From contig NZ_JAUHHE010000004.1 in NCBI RefSeq assembly GCF_030410375.1, forward strand, positions 62,001-126,000: a stretch of DNA of 64,000 bases. The letters run 5' to 3'. How positions within the stretch are numbered: the first letter of the stretch is position 1; every line of letters starts with the position of its first letter. Positions 47,342-57,159 of this stretch are shown piece after piece. This DNA comes from Zwartia vadi. GTDB lineage: Bacteria > Pseudomonadota > Gammaproteobacteria > Burkholderiales > Burkholderiaceae_B. The notes under the pieces are model-generated. The model was not told the origin of the DNA. It saw only the letters and a list, made by a program, of their open reading frames with translations, and made no database searches. The translations under genes and the position numbers were made by a program.

Positions 47342-48997
47342 ATGTCGCATTCGGGTACGCTTTATTCGATCTATCAGAAGCATCTAGAGCGCAACCCAAA
47401 CGCCGTCATGCTCCTTCAGGAAGGTCTTACGACGACCTATCGACAGTTTGAGCAAGAGGTTCAGGCAACAAGCGCCTGGCTCAGGGAAAAGGGAATTGAA
47501 CCGGGTGATCATGTCGCAGTGTGGCTGGTCAACCGTGTTGAATGGCTTGTTCTGCTTTTTGCGCTTGCCAGAATCGGCGCGACACTTGTCGCCGTCAACA
47601 CAAAATACCGTGCGCATGAGTTGCAATATATCTTGACCAACTCTCAAGCGACCACGCTTATTTTGCAACTCAATTTCAAGAAAATCGACTTTGCAGCTGT
47701 TGTTGAAGGAGTTGATCCAGACGCCCTTTTACACCTGCGCCGAGTCATCATGCTGGATGCGAATGACACAACGCCCGCACGCCTGCTGAATCGCCCTGTG
47801 ATCGCCTACGGATCGCACCGAACGCAGCCTGACCAGTCAAATGCAGACGTTCCTTTAACCGCCAAGCGAGAGCGTGTTGAAACGCCTGCGCTCGCAGATC
47901 AAAACATCGCGTTCTTTACGACCTCCGGGACTACTAAAGGTCCCAAGCTTGTCATGCACACGCAACGCACGCTCAGTGAACATGCGCGTCATGTGGCGTC
48001 TGGTTATGCATTCGGTGCGTCCGGTGACAAACTGCTTGCGGCTCTGCCGCTTTGTGGTGTCTTTGGTTTAAACAGTGCGCTCGCCGCCATTGCCGCAGGC
48101 ATGCCGGTTGTCCTAATGGATTTCTTTGAGGGACGCGCTGCGGCTGCATTGATTCAACATACACAGATCACGCACGTATTTGGCAGCGATGAAATGTTGC
48201 GACGCTTGATTGAACAAGCCGACCCCGTGCCGTTCCCCTCACTTAAAACATTCGGCTTTGCAGCCTTCAGTCCGCGTTTCATCGACCTAGCTAAAACTCT
48301 TATTCCTCGCGGTATTCCAATGCGCGGGCTGTATGGCTCGAGTGAGGTGCTAGCGCTCTTCTCTTTGCAAGACCCCGACCTCCCGATTGAAGAACGGGCT
48401 CTCGGTGGCGGACGTCCCGCAGCAGGGGCGCTCGCAAGCGTGCGCGCACGCGACCCCGATTCGGGGGATCTCTGTGCGTCAGGCGTCTCGGGCGAGCTTG
48501 AAATCCATTCGCCAACTTTATTCAAAGGCTATTTCAACAATCCAGAGGCAACTCGACAGGTCTTTACTGAGGATGGATTTTTTAAAACAGGTGATTTGGG
48601 GTATGTCAGGACAGATGGCAGCTTTGTCTATCAGTCAAGAATGGGTGACACCATGCGTTTGGGTGGCTTTTTGGTCGACCCGACTGAAATTGAGCAGGTT
48701 TTAGCAGAACAGCCCGAAATTAAAAGCGCGCAAGTCGTTGGCGTGGAGATAGAGGGACAACTCAGGCCCGTTGCGTTTGTGATTGCTTCAACAGCGCGAG
48801 ATATAGATGAAACGGCCGTCACAACGGAGCCTGCTCGCATCCTCTCAAGGCTTTCGAGCCAACTTGCAGCCTTCAAAGTCCCGGTACATCTATGGTTCAT
48901 CGACGCATTTCCCGCCACAGCGAGTGCGAATGGCGACAAGTTCCAGCGCGTCAAATTACGCGAGATGGCACAAGAAAGACTCGGCGCGTCGCGCTGA
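47342..48997 (+). CDS. AMP-binding acyl-CoA synthetase / ligase
   Basis: Adenylate-forming CoA ligase of the ANL superfamily, 551 residues. The phosphate loop is FFTTSGTTKGPK near residue 195, the A5 motif is LYGSSEVLAL, A7 is FKTGDLGYVRTDG, A8 is GDTMRLGGFLVDPTEIEQ, and the A10 lysine is in SANGDKFQRVKLREM near the C-terminus. It starts one base after the LivF-type gene, so import and CoA activation are encoded together. It resembles medium-chain or aromatic acid ligases; the substrate is open. It ends the operon 21 bases before the convergent fumarase. Confidence 0.9.
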   Translation: MSHSGTLYSIYQKHLERNPNAVMLLQEGLTTTYRQFEQEVQATSAWLREKGIEPGDHVAVWLVNRVEWLVLLFALARIGATLVAVNTKYRAHELQYILTNSQATTLILQLNFKKIDFAAVVEGVDPDALLHLRRVIMLDANDTTPARLLNRPVIAYGSHRTQPDQSNADVPLTAKRERVETPALADQNIAFFTTSGTTKGPKLVMHTQRTLSEHARHVASGYAFGASGDKLLAALPLCGVFGLNSALAAIAAGMPVVLMDFFEGRAAAALIQHTQITHVFGSDEMLRRLIEQADPVPFPSLKTFGFAAFSPRFIDLAKTLIPRGIPMRGLYGSSEVLALFSLQDPDLPIEERALGGGRPAAGALASVRARDPDSGDLCASGVSGELEIHSPTLFKGYFNNPEATRQVFTEDGFFKTGDLGYVRTDGSFVYQSRMGDTMRLGGFLVDPTEIEQVLAEQPEIKSAQVVGVEIEGQLRPVAFVIASTARDIDETAVTTEPARILSRLSSQLAAFKVPVHLWFIDAFPATASANGDKFQRVKLREMAQERLGASR

Positions 48998-49018
48998 GCC
49001 TCTCTGTACGCCAGTCTA

Positions 49019-50542
49019 TTAGCCTGCTACAACCGGAATCCCGGCAATCTTAGCCGACCACTCCTTGGGCCCGGTAGTATGGACCGACGTGCCATTGGAG
49101 TCCACCGCAACCGTGACAGGCATATCCACGACATCGAATTCGTAGATGGCTTCCATGCCCAGATCCTCAAAGCCAATCACCTTTGCGCCGCGTATCGCCT
49201 TGGACACCAAGTAGGCCGCTCCCCCCACTGCCATCAGATACGCCGACTTGTGTTTGCGAATCGAGTCGATCGTAGCTGGACCGCGCTCGGCCTTGCCGAT
49301 CATGGCGAACAAGCCTGTTTTCTCCAGCATCATGTCGGTGAACTTATCCATGCGCGTGGACGTCGTGGGGCCGGCCGGTCCGACCACCTCGTCGCCCACG
49401 GGGTCAACGGGACCGACGTAGTAAATCATCTTGCCGTGGAAATCCACTGGGAGAGGCTCGCCTTTGGCCAGCATGTCCTGAATGCGCTTGTGTGCCGCAT
49501 CACGACCCGTCAGCATTTTTCCATTCAGCAACAAGGTCTGACCGGGCTTCCAGCTCGCAACTTCTTCGCGTGTCAGCTTATTCAGATCAACTTGCTTGGA
49601 TGACTTGTAGTCCGGTGCCCAATGCACATCGGGCCAGTCTGACAAAGAAGGCCGATGCAAATGAGCGGGACCCGAGCCATCCAGCACAAAGTGCGCATGA
49701 CGTGTCGCGGCGCAATTTGGAATCATGGCAACCGGGAACGATGCAGCGTGCGTGGCGAAAGTCTCGATTTTCACATCGAGCACGGTCGTCAAACCACCGA
49801 GGCCCTGCGCACCGATTCCGAGCGCATTCACCTTTTGATAAATCTCTATGCGCAACTCTTCAAGTTTGTTGCTTGGCCCGCGCTCAAGCAGCTCATACAT
49901 ATCCAGATCTTGCATCAGGGAGTGCTTAGCCATCAGCACCGCTTTTTCTGCTGTGCCACCCACGCCAATTCCGAGCATCCCTGGCGGACACCAGCCGGCA
50001 CCCATTGTTGGTACGGTTTTCAATACCCAGTCGACAATCGAATCATTGGGATTGAGCATCGCAAGCTTGGATTTATTTTCCGAACCACCGCCCTTTGCAG
50101 CCACCTGAACGTCAACGGTGTTGCCCTGAACCAGCTCAACGTTGACGATACAGGGCGTATTGTCCTTAGTGTTTTTGCGCAAGAAAATTGGATCGTCCAG
50201 CACCGAGGCGCGCAGCGGATTGTCAGGGTTGAGATAGCCGCGACGCACACCTTCGTCACACAGCTCCTGAATACTCTTTTTGGAGTTGAAGCGCACATCC
50301 ATACCGATTTTCAGAAACACATTGACGATGCCGGTATCCTGACAAATCGGTCGACGTCCTTCGGCGCTCATGCGCGAGTTGGTCAGGATCTGAGCAATCG
50401 CATCCTTGGCAGCCGGGCTTTCTTCGCGCTCATACGCACGTGCCAGATGCTTGATGTAATCCGCAGGATGGTAATAGCTGATGAACTGGATCGCATCGGC
50501 GATCGAATTGACGAAATCTTCTTCTTGAATGGTGATGGACAT
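49019..50542 (-). CDS. Fumarate hydratase class I (iron-sulfur)
   Basis: Oxygen-sensitive [4Fe-4S] fumarase converting fumarate and malate, 507 residues (one-chain alpha plus beta type). Candidate cluster cysteines are C67 (PICQDTG), C185 (AGWCPPGMLG) and C277 (PNCAATRHAHF). The C-terminal beta domain starts near KMLTGRDAAHKRI (residue 345) and includes GPTTSTRMDKF. Class I enzymes of this kind can also hydrate mesaconate, relevant if the nearby genes handle C5 acids. It is downstream of the enoyl-CoA hydratase gene with a 74-base gap. Confidence 0.95.
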   Translation of the reverse strand: MSITIQEEDFVNSIADAIQFISYYHPADYIKHLARAYEREESPAAKDAIAQILTNSRMSAEGRRPICQDTGIVNVFLKIGMDVRFNSKKSIQELCDEGVRRGYLNPDNPLRASVLDDPIFLRKNTKDNTPCIVNVELVQGNTVDVQVAAKGGGSENKSKLAMLNPNDSIVDWVLKTVPTMGAGWCPPGMLGIGVGGTAEKAVLMAKHSLMQDLDMYELLERGPSNKLEELRIEIYQKVNALGIGAQGLGGLTTVLDVKIETFATHAASFPVAMIPNCAATRHAHFVLDGSGPAHLHRPSLSDWPDVHWAPDYKSSKQVDLNKLTREEVASWKPGQTLLLNGKMLTGRDAAHKRIQDMLAKGEPLPVDFHGKMIYYVGPVDPVGDEVVGPAGPTTSTRMDKFTDMMLEKTGLFAMIGKAERGPATIDSIRKHKSAYLMAVGGAAYLVSKAIRGAKVIGFEDLGMEAIYEFDVVDMPVTVAVDSNGTSVHTTGPKEWSAKIAGIPVVAG

Positions 50543-50616
50543 GGAGATACCTATCTATGTTTAAAACGTTTAGTGTCTTGAATCAATTGTTGTCATTTAA
50601 CGCGATTACTTCGCGC

Positions 50617-51384
50617 TTACTTGCCCTTCCAGACAGGCTTGCGTTTCTCAGCAAATGCCGTCGCGCCCTCTTTCGCGTCTTCAGACATAAAAATGTGCTC
50701 GATCAACGGACGCTGCAAATCAAACATGTCGGCGGCTGGAAAATCCAGTCCTTTATTCACCACACGTTTGACTGTCTGGATTGCCAAAGGTCCATTTTCG
50801 CAGATTCGGCGAGCCAAACCGATCGCTTCAGACAAGGCCTGACCAGGATCTGCCATCACATTCACGAGTCCAAACTGATGGGCGCGTTGTGCCGACAACA
50901 TGTCGCCAGTGAGCAGAACTTCCATTGCAATATGGTAAGGAATTTGGCGCGGTAAACGCACCAGACCGCCCGCACCCGCCACAAGTCCACGCTTGACCTC
51001 AGGCAAACCAAAATTCGCGTTGTTGGCCGCCACAATCAAATCACAGGCCAACACCATCTCGAAACCACCCGCGACGGCATAGCCCTCGACGGCGGCAATC
51101 AAAGGCTTTTGTGGAGGCGCTTCATTCAGTCCGCCGAACCCCTTGCCTTCGACCGCCGAACGCTTGCGCGTCTTGGCGAAATCCTTGAGATCCATGCCCG
51201 AGCTAAATGTGCCGCCCGCTCCGGTCAAAATGCCAATTCTCACGTCCTCTCTGGCATCCATTTCATCGAACGCCGCGGAAAGCTGCTGGGCCGTGTCGAA
51301 ACTGATGGCGTTTCGCGCCTCAGGGCGATTGATCGTGATGATCAGGATACCTTCGGTGAAATCCACACTGACCAGACTTGACAT
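50617..51384 (-). CDS. Enoyl-CoA hydratase/isomerase family protein (crotonase fold)
   Basis: Crotonase-superfamily enzyme, 255 residues, with AAGGAG before the ATG. The oxyanion-hole motifs are RNAISFDTAQQLS and GAGGTFSSGMDLKDF (residues about 55-70), and AAVEGYAVAGGFEMVLACDL near residue 100. Near residue 120 the usual catalytic Glu pair appears as NFGLPEVKRGLVAGAGG, with one Glu visible and the other in the EMVLACDL helix. It may be a hydratase or isomerase, and the substrate is unknown. It precedes the fumarase gene. Confidence 0.9.
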   Translation of the reverse strand: MSSLVSVDFTEGILIITINRPEARNAISFDTAQQLSAAFDEMDAREDVRIGILTGAGGTFSSGMDLKDFAKTRKRSAVEGKGFGGLNEAPPQKPLIAAVEGYAVAGGFEMVLACDLIVAANNANFGLPEVKRGLVAGAGGLVRLPRQIPYHIAMEVLLTGDMLSAQRAHQFGLVNVMADPGQALSEAIGLARRICENGPLAIQTVKRVVNKGLDFPAADMFDLQRPLIEHIFMSEDAKEGATAFAEKRKPVWKGK

Positions 51385-51510
51385 GAGTACTCCTTAGGAA
51401 AAAGGCAGAAAATTCAATAAAAGTGGCTGTATTTTTCAAATCATAGGCGATTCATGGCCAAACAGTCTCCAGCCCCCCCTCTTCAGAGCGCACACATCTC
51501 GCCCCCAAGC

Positions 51511-51516
51511 TAAAAT
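51511..51516 (+). promoter_or_regulatory. Possible -10 element for glyQ
   Basis: TAAAAT lies 37 bases before the glyQ ATG in the 168-base divergent gap at 51385-51552, with the same GC-TAAAAT context as the ffs promoter. No clear -35 is seen. The rest of the gap shows nothing else I recognise. Confidence 0.35.
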
Positions 51517-51552
51517 GAACCCTTATTTCGCCTTTCATGCGTACAAATTTTC

Positions 51553-52455
51553 ATGATCACGTTTCAGCAAATTATCCTGCGCCTGCAGGAGTATTGGGAT
51601 CAACAAGGTTGCGCCCTGCTCCAGCCCTACGATATGGAGGTTGGCGCCGGCACCTCCCACACCGCCACCTTTTTACGGGCAATCGGTCCCGAACCCTGGC
51701 GGGCTGCGTACGTGCAACCCTCGAGGCGCCCCAAAGACGGGCGTTACGGTGAAAATCCTAACCGCCTGCAGCACTACTACCAGTACCAGGTGGTGCTGAA
51801 ACCCGCACCTCCAAATATTCTGGACCTCTACATCGGCTCCCTTGAGGCACTGGGTATTCGCCCAACCGAGCACGACATTCGCTTTGTTGAAGATGATTGG
51901 GAAAATCCGACTTTGGGAGCCTGGGGTCTGGGCTGGGAAGTCTGGCTCAACGGCATGGAAGTCACTCAGTTCACCTATTTTCAGCAGGTTGGCGGCCTGG
52001 ACTGCACCCCGACGACCGGTGAGATTACATATGGACTCGAACGCCTGGCGATGTACTTGCAAGGCGTTGAGAGCGTCTACGATCTCATCTGGACAGAGGG
52101 CCCGAATGGACGAGTGTTTTACCGCGATGTCTTTCATCAAAATGAAGTCGAACAGTCCACCTACAACTTCGAACACTCCGATGCGCAGACGCTGTTCCGC
52201 CACTTCAGCGATTACGAGACCCTTGCAAAGCGCCTGATGGAAGTTCCGCTCGCCTTGCCCGCTTACGAAGCGACCCTCAAAGCCGCCCATACCTTCAATA
52301 TGCTGGATGCGCGCGGCGCGATTAGCGTCACCGAACGGGCCGCCTACATTGGACGTATCCGCAACCTATCTCGGGCCGTCGCGCAGGCCTATTACGAATC
52401 CCGCGAAAAACTAGGTTTTCCAATGCTGCACTCAACCAACGGGGCACAGTCATGA
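51553..52455 (+). CDS. glyQ: Glycine--tRNA ligase alpha subunit
   Basis: Catalytic-site subunit of the alpha2-beta2 glycyl-tRNA synthetase, 300 residues. Motifs are [20 protein letters not shown] at the start, [20 protein letters not shown], and [20 protein letters not shown] near residue 160. Its stop overlaps the glyS start by 4 bases. No T-box or other leader is visible in the upstream gap. Confidence 0.98.
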   Translation: MITFQQIILRLQEYWDQQGCALLQPYDMEVGAGTSHTATFLRAIGPEPWRAAYVQPSRRPKDGRYGENPNRLQHYYQYQVVLKPAPPNILDLYIGSLEALGIRPTEHDIRFVEDDWENPTLGAWGLGWEVWLNGMEVTQFTYFQQVGGLDCTPTTGEITYGLERLAMYLQGVESVYDLIWTEGPNGRVFYRDVFHQNEVEQSTYNFEHSDAQTLFRHFSDYETLAKRLMEVPLALPAYEATLKAAHTFNMLDARGAISVTERAAYIGRIRNLSRAVAQAYYESREKLGFPMLHSTNGAQS

Positions 52456-54584
52456 TCACGCGCCCTTTGCTCGTCGAGCTCTTTACCGAAGAGCTCCCGC
52501 CCAAAGCACTTCCCAAACTCGGACAGGCTTTTGCAGAGGGCTTGTGCGCCGCGCTGGCTCAACACGGCCTTGTCGCGGCAGATAACCAGATCGTGCCGTT
52601 CGCGACCCCGCGTCGACTGGCGGTGCGCCTGACCCAGATTCTCGATGTGGCGCCCGATCAAGCTTTTTCCGAAAAACTGATGCCTGTTAAAGTCGGTTTA
52701 GATGCCTCAGGTGCCGCAACCCCCGCCTTGCTTAAAAAACTCGCAGCCAAGGGCTGGGAGCAAATGGACATCAGTCAGCTTGGCCGAGAATCCGACGGCA
52801 AACAAGACTACCTTGTCGCGAGCGGCACAGCCCCCGGCGCCAAGCTCGTTGACATCTTGCAGGCCGCGATTGAAACGGCCCTAGCCGGCTTGCCCATTCC
52901 CAAGGTCATGAAATATCAACTTGCCGACGGTCAAACCTCGGTCAAATTTGTCCGACCCGCCCATGGGTTGGTCACATTATTTGGCGACGTTGTGATTCCG
53001 GCACAAATTCTAGGTTTAACAGCAGGTCGAGTCACCCACGGCCACCGCTTTTTGCATCCCGGCGCCTTGACGATATCCAGCGCTGACAATTATGAAACTC
53101 AGCTAGCTGAGACGGGACATGTGATGGCGTCTTTTGAGAAAAGACGCGCGCGGATTCAAGACTTGCTCGATGCACAAGCAAGCAAGCTTGGCGCCTCGCT
53201 AGGTCATGACGCAGAAGTCCCCGCATTGCTTGATGAGGTCACTGCCCTGGTCGAAGCACCTGTTGTCTATGTCGGAAAATTCGAAGAACGGTTCCTAGCC
53301 GTTCCTCAGGAATGTCTGATTTTGACCATGCGTTTGAATCAGAAATACTTCCCTCTCTTTGACCCTGCAACCGGGAAACTCACCAATCAGTTTCTCATTG
53401 TCAGCAATATGCCGACTGACAAGCCCGTTGCCATCATCGAGGGCAATGAGCGGGTCATTCGGCCACGTCTGGCTGATGCCGAGTTCTTTTTCGAAACAGA
53501 TCGCAAAACACCTCTTGCCGACCGTATCGAACAACTCAGCGCAATCGTCTATCACAACAAGCTAGGGACCCAGCTTGAACGGTCAACCCGGGTTCAAAAG
53601 ATCGCAGCCTGGCTTGCCCGCGCGCTCGGCGCACAGGTCGCAGAGTGCGAACGCGCGGCGTTACTTGCCAAAGCAGACCTCAACACCAATATGGTGGGTG
53701 AGTTTCCGGAGCTGCAAGGCATCATGGGCGCCTACTATGCGCGCGGTGACAATGAAGCGCCAGGCGTCGTGCAAGCGCTTGCGGGCCAATATCGCATCAG
53801 GATCGAGACACCCGTCAAACCCGATGACCTGACTGCGATCGTTCTGTTCATGGCAGAGCGTTCGGAAACACTGGTCGGCATTTGGGGGATTGGGCTTGCT
53901 CCAACCGGAGAGCGCGATCCCTTTGGCTTACGTCGCGCGGCACTTGGACTGATTAGTGCGTTCGAACAATTAACAGCCGGCGGGGTCTTGCTCATTCAAC
54001 AAGACGGCCCTCTCACCCTGCAGGGTCTTCTGCAAGCAAGCGCCGACACCTTTGCACCGGGCACCTTACAGACAGACACTGTTCAAGACGTACACGCATT
54101 CATTCTCGAACGACTCCGCAATCAACTCATTGCGCAGCACGATCGTCACGCTGTGGAAGCCGTCCTTGCACTGAACACATCACTCCATCAGATACCAGCG
54201 CGTGTGATGGCCGTGGAGGCCTTTGCGCAAAGTCCTGATGCAGCAAGTCTTGCCGCAGCCAACAAACGCATTGGCAATTTGCTCAAGAAAGCAGAGGGCA
54301 GTTTACCCGCGGTCAACCCGATACTACTCACCGAGGCAGCCGAACAAGCCCTTGCTCAAAGCATCACGCAAGTGCAACCTGTCGCGCAACAGCAATTCGA
54401 TTCTGGCGATTACAAAGCTGCGCTCGCAACATTGGCTCAAACACGTACTGCCGTAGATACATTTTTTAATGACATCATGGTCATGGCTGATGACCCAGCC
54501 GTGCGTCAAAATCGTTTGGCGCTCCTCGCACAACTGCATCGGCTGATGAACCAAGTGGCCGACATTTCCAGACTTGCCGCATGA
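52452..54584 (+). CDS. glyS: Glycine--tRNA ligase beta subunit
   Basis: Beta subunit of bacterial glycyl-tRNA synthetase, 710 residues, binding and recognising the tRNA. The N-terminus [20 protein letters not shown] and [14 protein letters not shown] are typical; the HD-like region with [20 protein letters not shown] is near residue 410, and the C-terminal anticodon-binding helices include [20 protein letters not shown]. The stop overlaps the gmhB start as ATGA, opening a long operon of housekeeping genes. Confidence 0.98.
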   Translation: MITRPLLVELFTEELPPKALPKLGQAFAEGLCAALAQHGLVAADNQIVPFATPRRLAVRLTQILDVAPDQAFSEKLMPVKVGLDASGAATPALLKKLAAKGWEQMDISQLGRESDGKQDYLVASGTAPGAKLVDILQAAIETALAGLPIPKVMKYQLADGQTSVKFVRPAHGLVTLFGDVVIPAQILGLTAGRVTHGHRFLHPGALTISSADNYETQLAETGHVMASFEKRRARIQDLLDAQASKLGASLGHDAEVPALLDEVTALVEAPVVYVGKFEERFLAVPQECLILTMRLNQKYFPLFDPATGKLTNQFLIVSNMPTDKPVAIIEGNERVIRPRLADAEFFFETDRKTPLADRIEQLSAIVYHNKLGTQLERSTRVQKIAAWLARALGAQVAECERAALLAKADLNTNMVGEFPELQGIMGAYYARGDNEAPGVVQALAGQYRIRIETPVKPDDLTAIVLFMAERSETLVGIWGIGLAPTGERDPFGLRRAALGLISAFEQLTAGGVLLIQQDGPLTLQGLLQASADTFAPGTLQTDTVQDVHAFILERLRNQLIAQHDRHAVEAVLALNTSLHQIPARVMAVEAFAQSPDAASLAAANKRIGNLLKKAEGSLPAVNPILLTEAAEQALAQSITQVQPVAQQQFDSGDYKAALATLAQTRTAVDTFFNDIMVMADDPAVRQNRLALLAQLHRLMNQVADISRLAA

Positions 54585-55123
54585 AGCTGATCATCCTAGA
54601 TCGAGATGGTGTCATTAACCAAGACAGTCCGGACTACATCAAAAGTCCTGATGAATGGCATCCGATCCCTGGCAGTCTCCAAGCGATCGCGCGGTTGCAT
54701 CAAGCTGGCTGGACCGTTGCCATCGCTTCAAACCAATCCGGCTTGGCACGTGGCCTCTTTGATATTTCAGCACTCACCGCAATCCATATGAAATTGAGAA
54801 GGGAACTGGCAAAACTCAATGGTGCGGTCGATGCGATATTTGTTTGCCCCCATGGACCCGAGGACGGCTGTGTCTGCCGTAAACCATCACCGGGCCTCTT
54901 TCAGGACATCGCCAAACGCTATGACGTCGAACTTCAGGATGTCCCGACAGTCGGCGATTCTCTAAGAGATATTCAAGCCGGTGCGAGTGCGGGCTGTCGC
55001 CCCTGGCTGGTGCAAACCGGCAATGGGCCCAAAACTCTTGCACAAGGTAATCTTCCCTCAGGGACGCAGATCGTTCAAGATCTCGCCGAAGCAGTGGAAA
55101 AAATACTCGCCCATGCTGAATAA
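54581..55123 (+). CDS. gmhB: D-glycero-beta-D-manno-heptose-1,7-bisphosphate 7-phosphatase
   Basis: HAD phosphatase for LPS heptose synthesis, 180 residues. Motif I is ILDRDGVINQDSPDYIKSP (two Asp, residues 6-8 region), the Cys-rich zinc loop is CPHGPEDGCVCRKPSPG near residues 88-104, and motif III is VGDSLRDIQAGASAGC. It overlaps glyS by 4 bases and plsC by 11. The glyQS-gmhB-plsC order is common in betaproteobacteria and supports both calls. Confidence 0.94.
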   Translation: MKLIILDRDGVINQDSPDYIKSPDEWHPIPGSLQAIARLHQAGWTVAIASNQSGLARGLFDISALTAIHMKLRRELAKLNGAVDAIFVCPHGPEDGCVCRKPSPGLFQDIAKRYDVELQDVPTVGDSLRDIQAGASAGCRPWLVQTGNGPKTLAQGNLPSGTQIVQDLAEAVEKILAHAE

Positions 55124-55859
55124 AATTCTACTCATTGCTCGGGCCACGCTCTACACCACTCTGTTAGTGGTGACCGTCATTCCCTATGCTTTTGCCTGCA
55201 TGGTGTGGTCACCGCTGCCTCTGCACTGGCGCTACAAACTGACTATGGGTTGGCCCCGTCTCGCCATCTGGGGCGCTCGCGTGATCTGCGGCGTTCGATG
55301 GAAAATCAAAGGCTGGGAAAACCTCCCAACGGGTCCTGCCATCGTGCTCTCCAAACATCAGTCCGCCTGGGAAACTTTATTTCTACCCGCTTATCTTCCG
55401 CGCGAAGTCTGTTTCGTCTACAAGCGCGAGCTCCATCGCGTGCCTTTTTTTGGCTGGGGTCTGGCCTTGCTTGCCATGATCCCGATCGACCGCAGCAAAG
55501 GTCGCGACGCCTTCGAACAAGTCGTAAAAGTCGGACAGGAACGACTCGATGAAGGCCGCTGGCCGATTCTGTTTCCCGAAGGCACCCGCATCGCGCCCGG
55601 AAAAACCGGACGCTTCAAAATGGGCGGCGCCTTACTAGCCACACGCACTGGTGCGCCCGTGATTCCCATCGCACTCAACGCAGGTGAATGTTGGCCGCGT
55701 CAAGCCTTTATCAAAAAACCAGGCTGTATTACTGTTTCCATTGGTCCTGCTATCGATTCAGTGGGGCTGACACCCGAAGCGCTGAATGAACGCGTCCAAG
55801 AATGGATCGAAGCCGAGATGCAACGCCTCAATCCCGAGCGCTATCCTCACCACCCATGA
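55113..55859 (+). CDS. plsC: 1-acyl-sn-glycerol-3-phosphate acyltransferase
   Basis: Inner-membrane acyltransferase making phosphatidic acid from lysophosphatidate, 248 residues from the ATG at 55113. An N-terminal hydrophobic span (TLYTTLLVVTVIPYAFACMV) precedes the acyltransferase domain: SKHQSAWETLF (His-x4-Glu form of the His-x4-Asp motif), FGWGLALLAMIPIDRS, and FPEGTRIAPG. The frame extends upstream inside gmhB, but that part has no family similarity. The stop overlaps the next start as ATGA. Confidence 0.93.
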   Translation: MLNKILLIARATLYTTLLVVTVIPYAFACMVWSPLPLHWRYKLTMGWPRLAIWGARVICGVRWKIKGWENLPTGPAIVLSKHQSAWETLFLPAYLPREVCFVYKRELHRVPFFGWGLALLAMIPIDRSKGRDAFEQVVKVGQERLDEGRWPILFPEGTRIAPGKTGRFKMGGALLATRTGAPVIPIALNAGECWPRQAFIKKPGCITVSIGPAIDSVGLTPEALNERVQEWIEAEMQRLNPERYPHHP

Positions 55860-56695
55860 GTCAGCTTGAGCTTTTGCTGTCAGATGCAGATACCCCGAAA
55901 CCGGGCTGGACGATTGCGCCTGAAACCATGCCGCTCGGCGCCAAATGGAGAGTTGTCAGGCACGGCGATCAAGCAGTCGGCTTTACCCTGCTGCGTTCAC
56001 GCCGCCGAAGCATTGGCTTTGTGATCCAGGATGAAGGCTTGCGTGTGACAGCGCCAAACTGGGTGACATTGACTCAGATTGATGAAGCCGTCATTGAAAA
56101 AATGCCATGGATTCTGGCCAAATTGCAGGACTGGCAAGCTCGCAAAGAGCGTTTGGCCATGTCCCACACACGCTGGCAACCCGGTGGAGAGTTGCCCTAC
56201 ATGGGTTGCAAAATCATTTTGCAAACAGGAACGCCCAACCAGCAAAACGCTCGCGCGGTGGCTTATTTTGAAGGCAATCCAGAGGCACCACAACACGGCC
56301 AACGCTTGTGGCTTCCCTTACCCAACGATGCCGATACGCACCGCATCCGAGACATGGCCCAGTCTTGGCTCCAGTCCCGCGCAAAAATTTGGTTTGGTCA
56401 ACGTCTGCAGCACTTTCTGGATAAAACAGGCCTGACCATCACGCGCTGGCGCTTGTCATCTGCTGCCACACGCTGGGGATCTTGCACGAGCGATGGCAAT
56501 ATCATGTTGAACTGGCGACTGATCCATTTCTCACCGATGGTCATCGATTACGTCATCGCGCATGAACTCGCCCATTTACGCGAAATGAATCATAGCCAGG
56601 ATTTCTGGTCTGAAGTTCAGCAACTGTATCCTGATTATCAACAAGCAAAGAAATTACTCAAACAGCACACGCCCGATCATGTCCCCGACCTCTAA
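55856..56695 (+). CDS. YgjP-like M48-type metallopeptidase family protein
   Basis: Zinc metallopeptidase of the YgjP/DUF45 (SprT-like) family, 279 residues from the ATG at 55856. The zinc motif is HELAHLREMNHSQDFW (HExxH plus a downstream His) near residue 236, preceded by the typical ATRWGSCTSDGNIMLNWRL. An N-terminal beta-rich part includes RRSIGFVIQDEGLRVTAP. It overlaps the plsC stop by 4 bases. The cellular substrate of this family is not known; proteins of this type are usually annotated as M48-like peptidases. Confidence 0.9.
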   Translation: MSQLELLLSDADTPKPGWTIAPETMPLGAKWRVVRHGDQAVGFTLLRSRRRSIGFVIQDEGLRVTAPNWVTLTQIDEAVIEKMPWILAKLQDWQARKERLAMSHTRWQPGGELPYMGCKIILQTGTPNQQNARAVAYFEGNPEAPQHGQRLWLPLPNDADTHRIRDMAQSWLQSRAKIWFGQRLQHFLDKTGLTITRWRLSSAATRWGSCTSDGNIMLNWRLIHFSPMVIDYVIAHELAHLREMNHSQDFWSEVQQLYPDYQQAKKLLKQHTPDHVPDL

Positions 56696-56762
56696 TCTCG
56701 CGGTTCGAGCTGTTGTTATCATTGACCTTTCTGATCTGCTCTCAGTCTTTTAAGGAAAACGT

Positions 56763-57155
56763 ATGAGAATCTTGCACACTATGTTGCGCGTCGGCAATCT
56801 CGAGCGATCCATTGAGTTCTACACCAAGGTGCTTGGCATGCGCGTGCTGCGCAGCACAGAGTACCCAAGCGGTCGTTTTACCAATACTTTTGTAGGCTAT
56901 CAGGATGAAAGTGAAGGCCCGGCTCTGGAGCTGACCTACAACTGGGATACGTCCTCCTACGATCTGGGAACAGGTTATGGACATATTGCCCTCTCTGTTG
57001 ATAACGCCTACGAGGCCTGCGATCAAGTTCGCGCACGCGGCGGTAAAGTCACGCGCGAGGCGGGTCCGATGAAGCACGGGACCACCGTCATCGCCTTCGT
57101 TGAAGACCCAGACGGCTACAAAATTGAATTGATCCAAAAAAAGACAGCCTCCTGA
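56763..57155 (+). CDS. gloA: Lactoylglutathione lyase (glyoxalase I)
   Basis: Converts the methylglyoxal-glutathione hemithioacetal to S-lactoylglutathione, 130 residues, the size of nickel-type bacterial GloA. Metal ligands are visible as His in RILHTMLRV (residue 5), Glu in PALELTYNW, His in GYGHIALSV near residue 75, and Glu in GYKIELIQ near residue 122. AAGGA stands before the ATG. The glycerate kinase gene follows after 4 bases. Confidence 0.96.
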   Translation: MRILHTMLRVGNLERSIEFYTKVLGMRVLRSTEYPSGRFTNTFVGYQDESEGPALELTYNWDTSSYDLGTGYGHIALSVDNAYEACDQVRARGGKVTREAGPMKHGTTVIAFVEDPDGYKIELIQKKTAS

Positions 57156-57159
57156 TCCC

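Noticed and set aside
49655..50581. Plus-strand ORF of 308 residues antisense to the fumarase gene
   Set aside because: The opposite strand encodes a full-length class I fumarase with all motifs; the ORF has no recognisable domain and is a codon-bias shadow.
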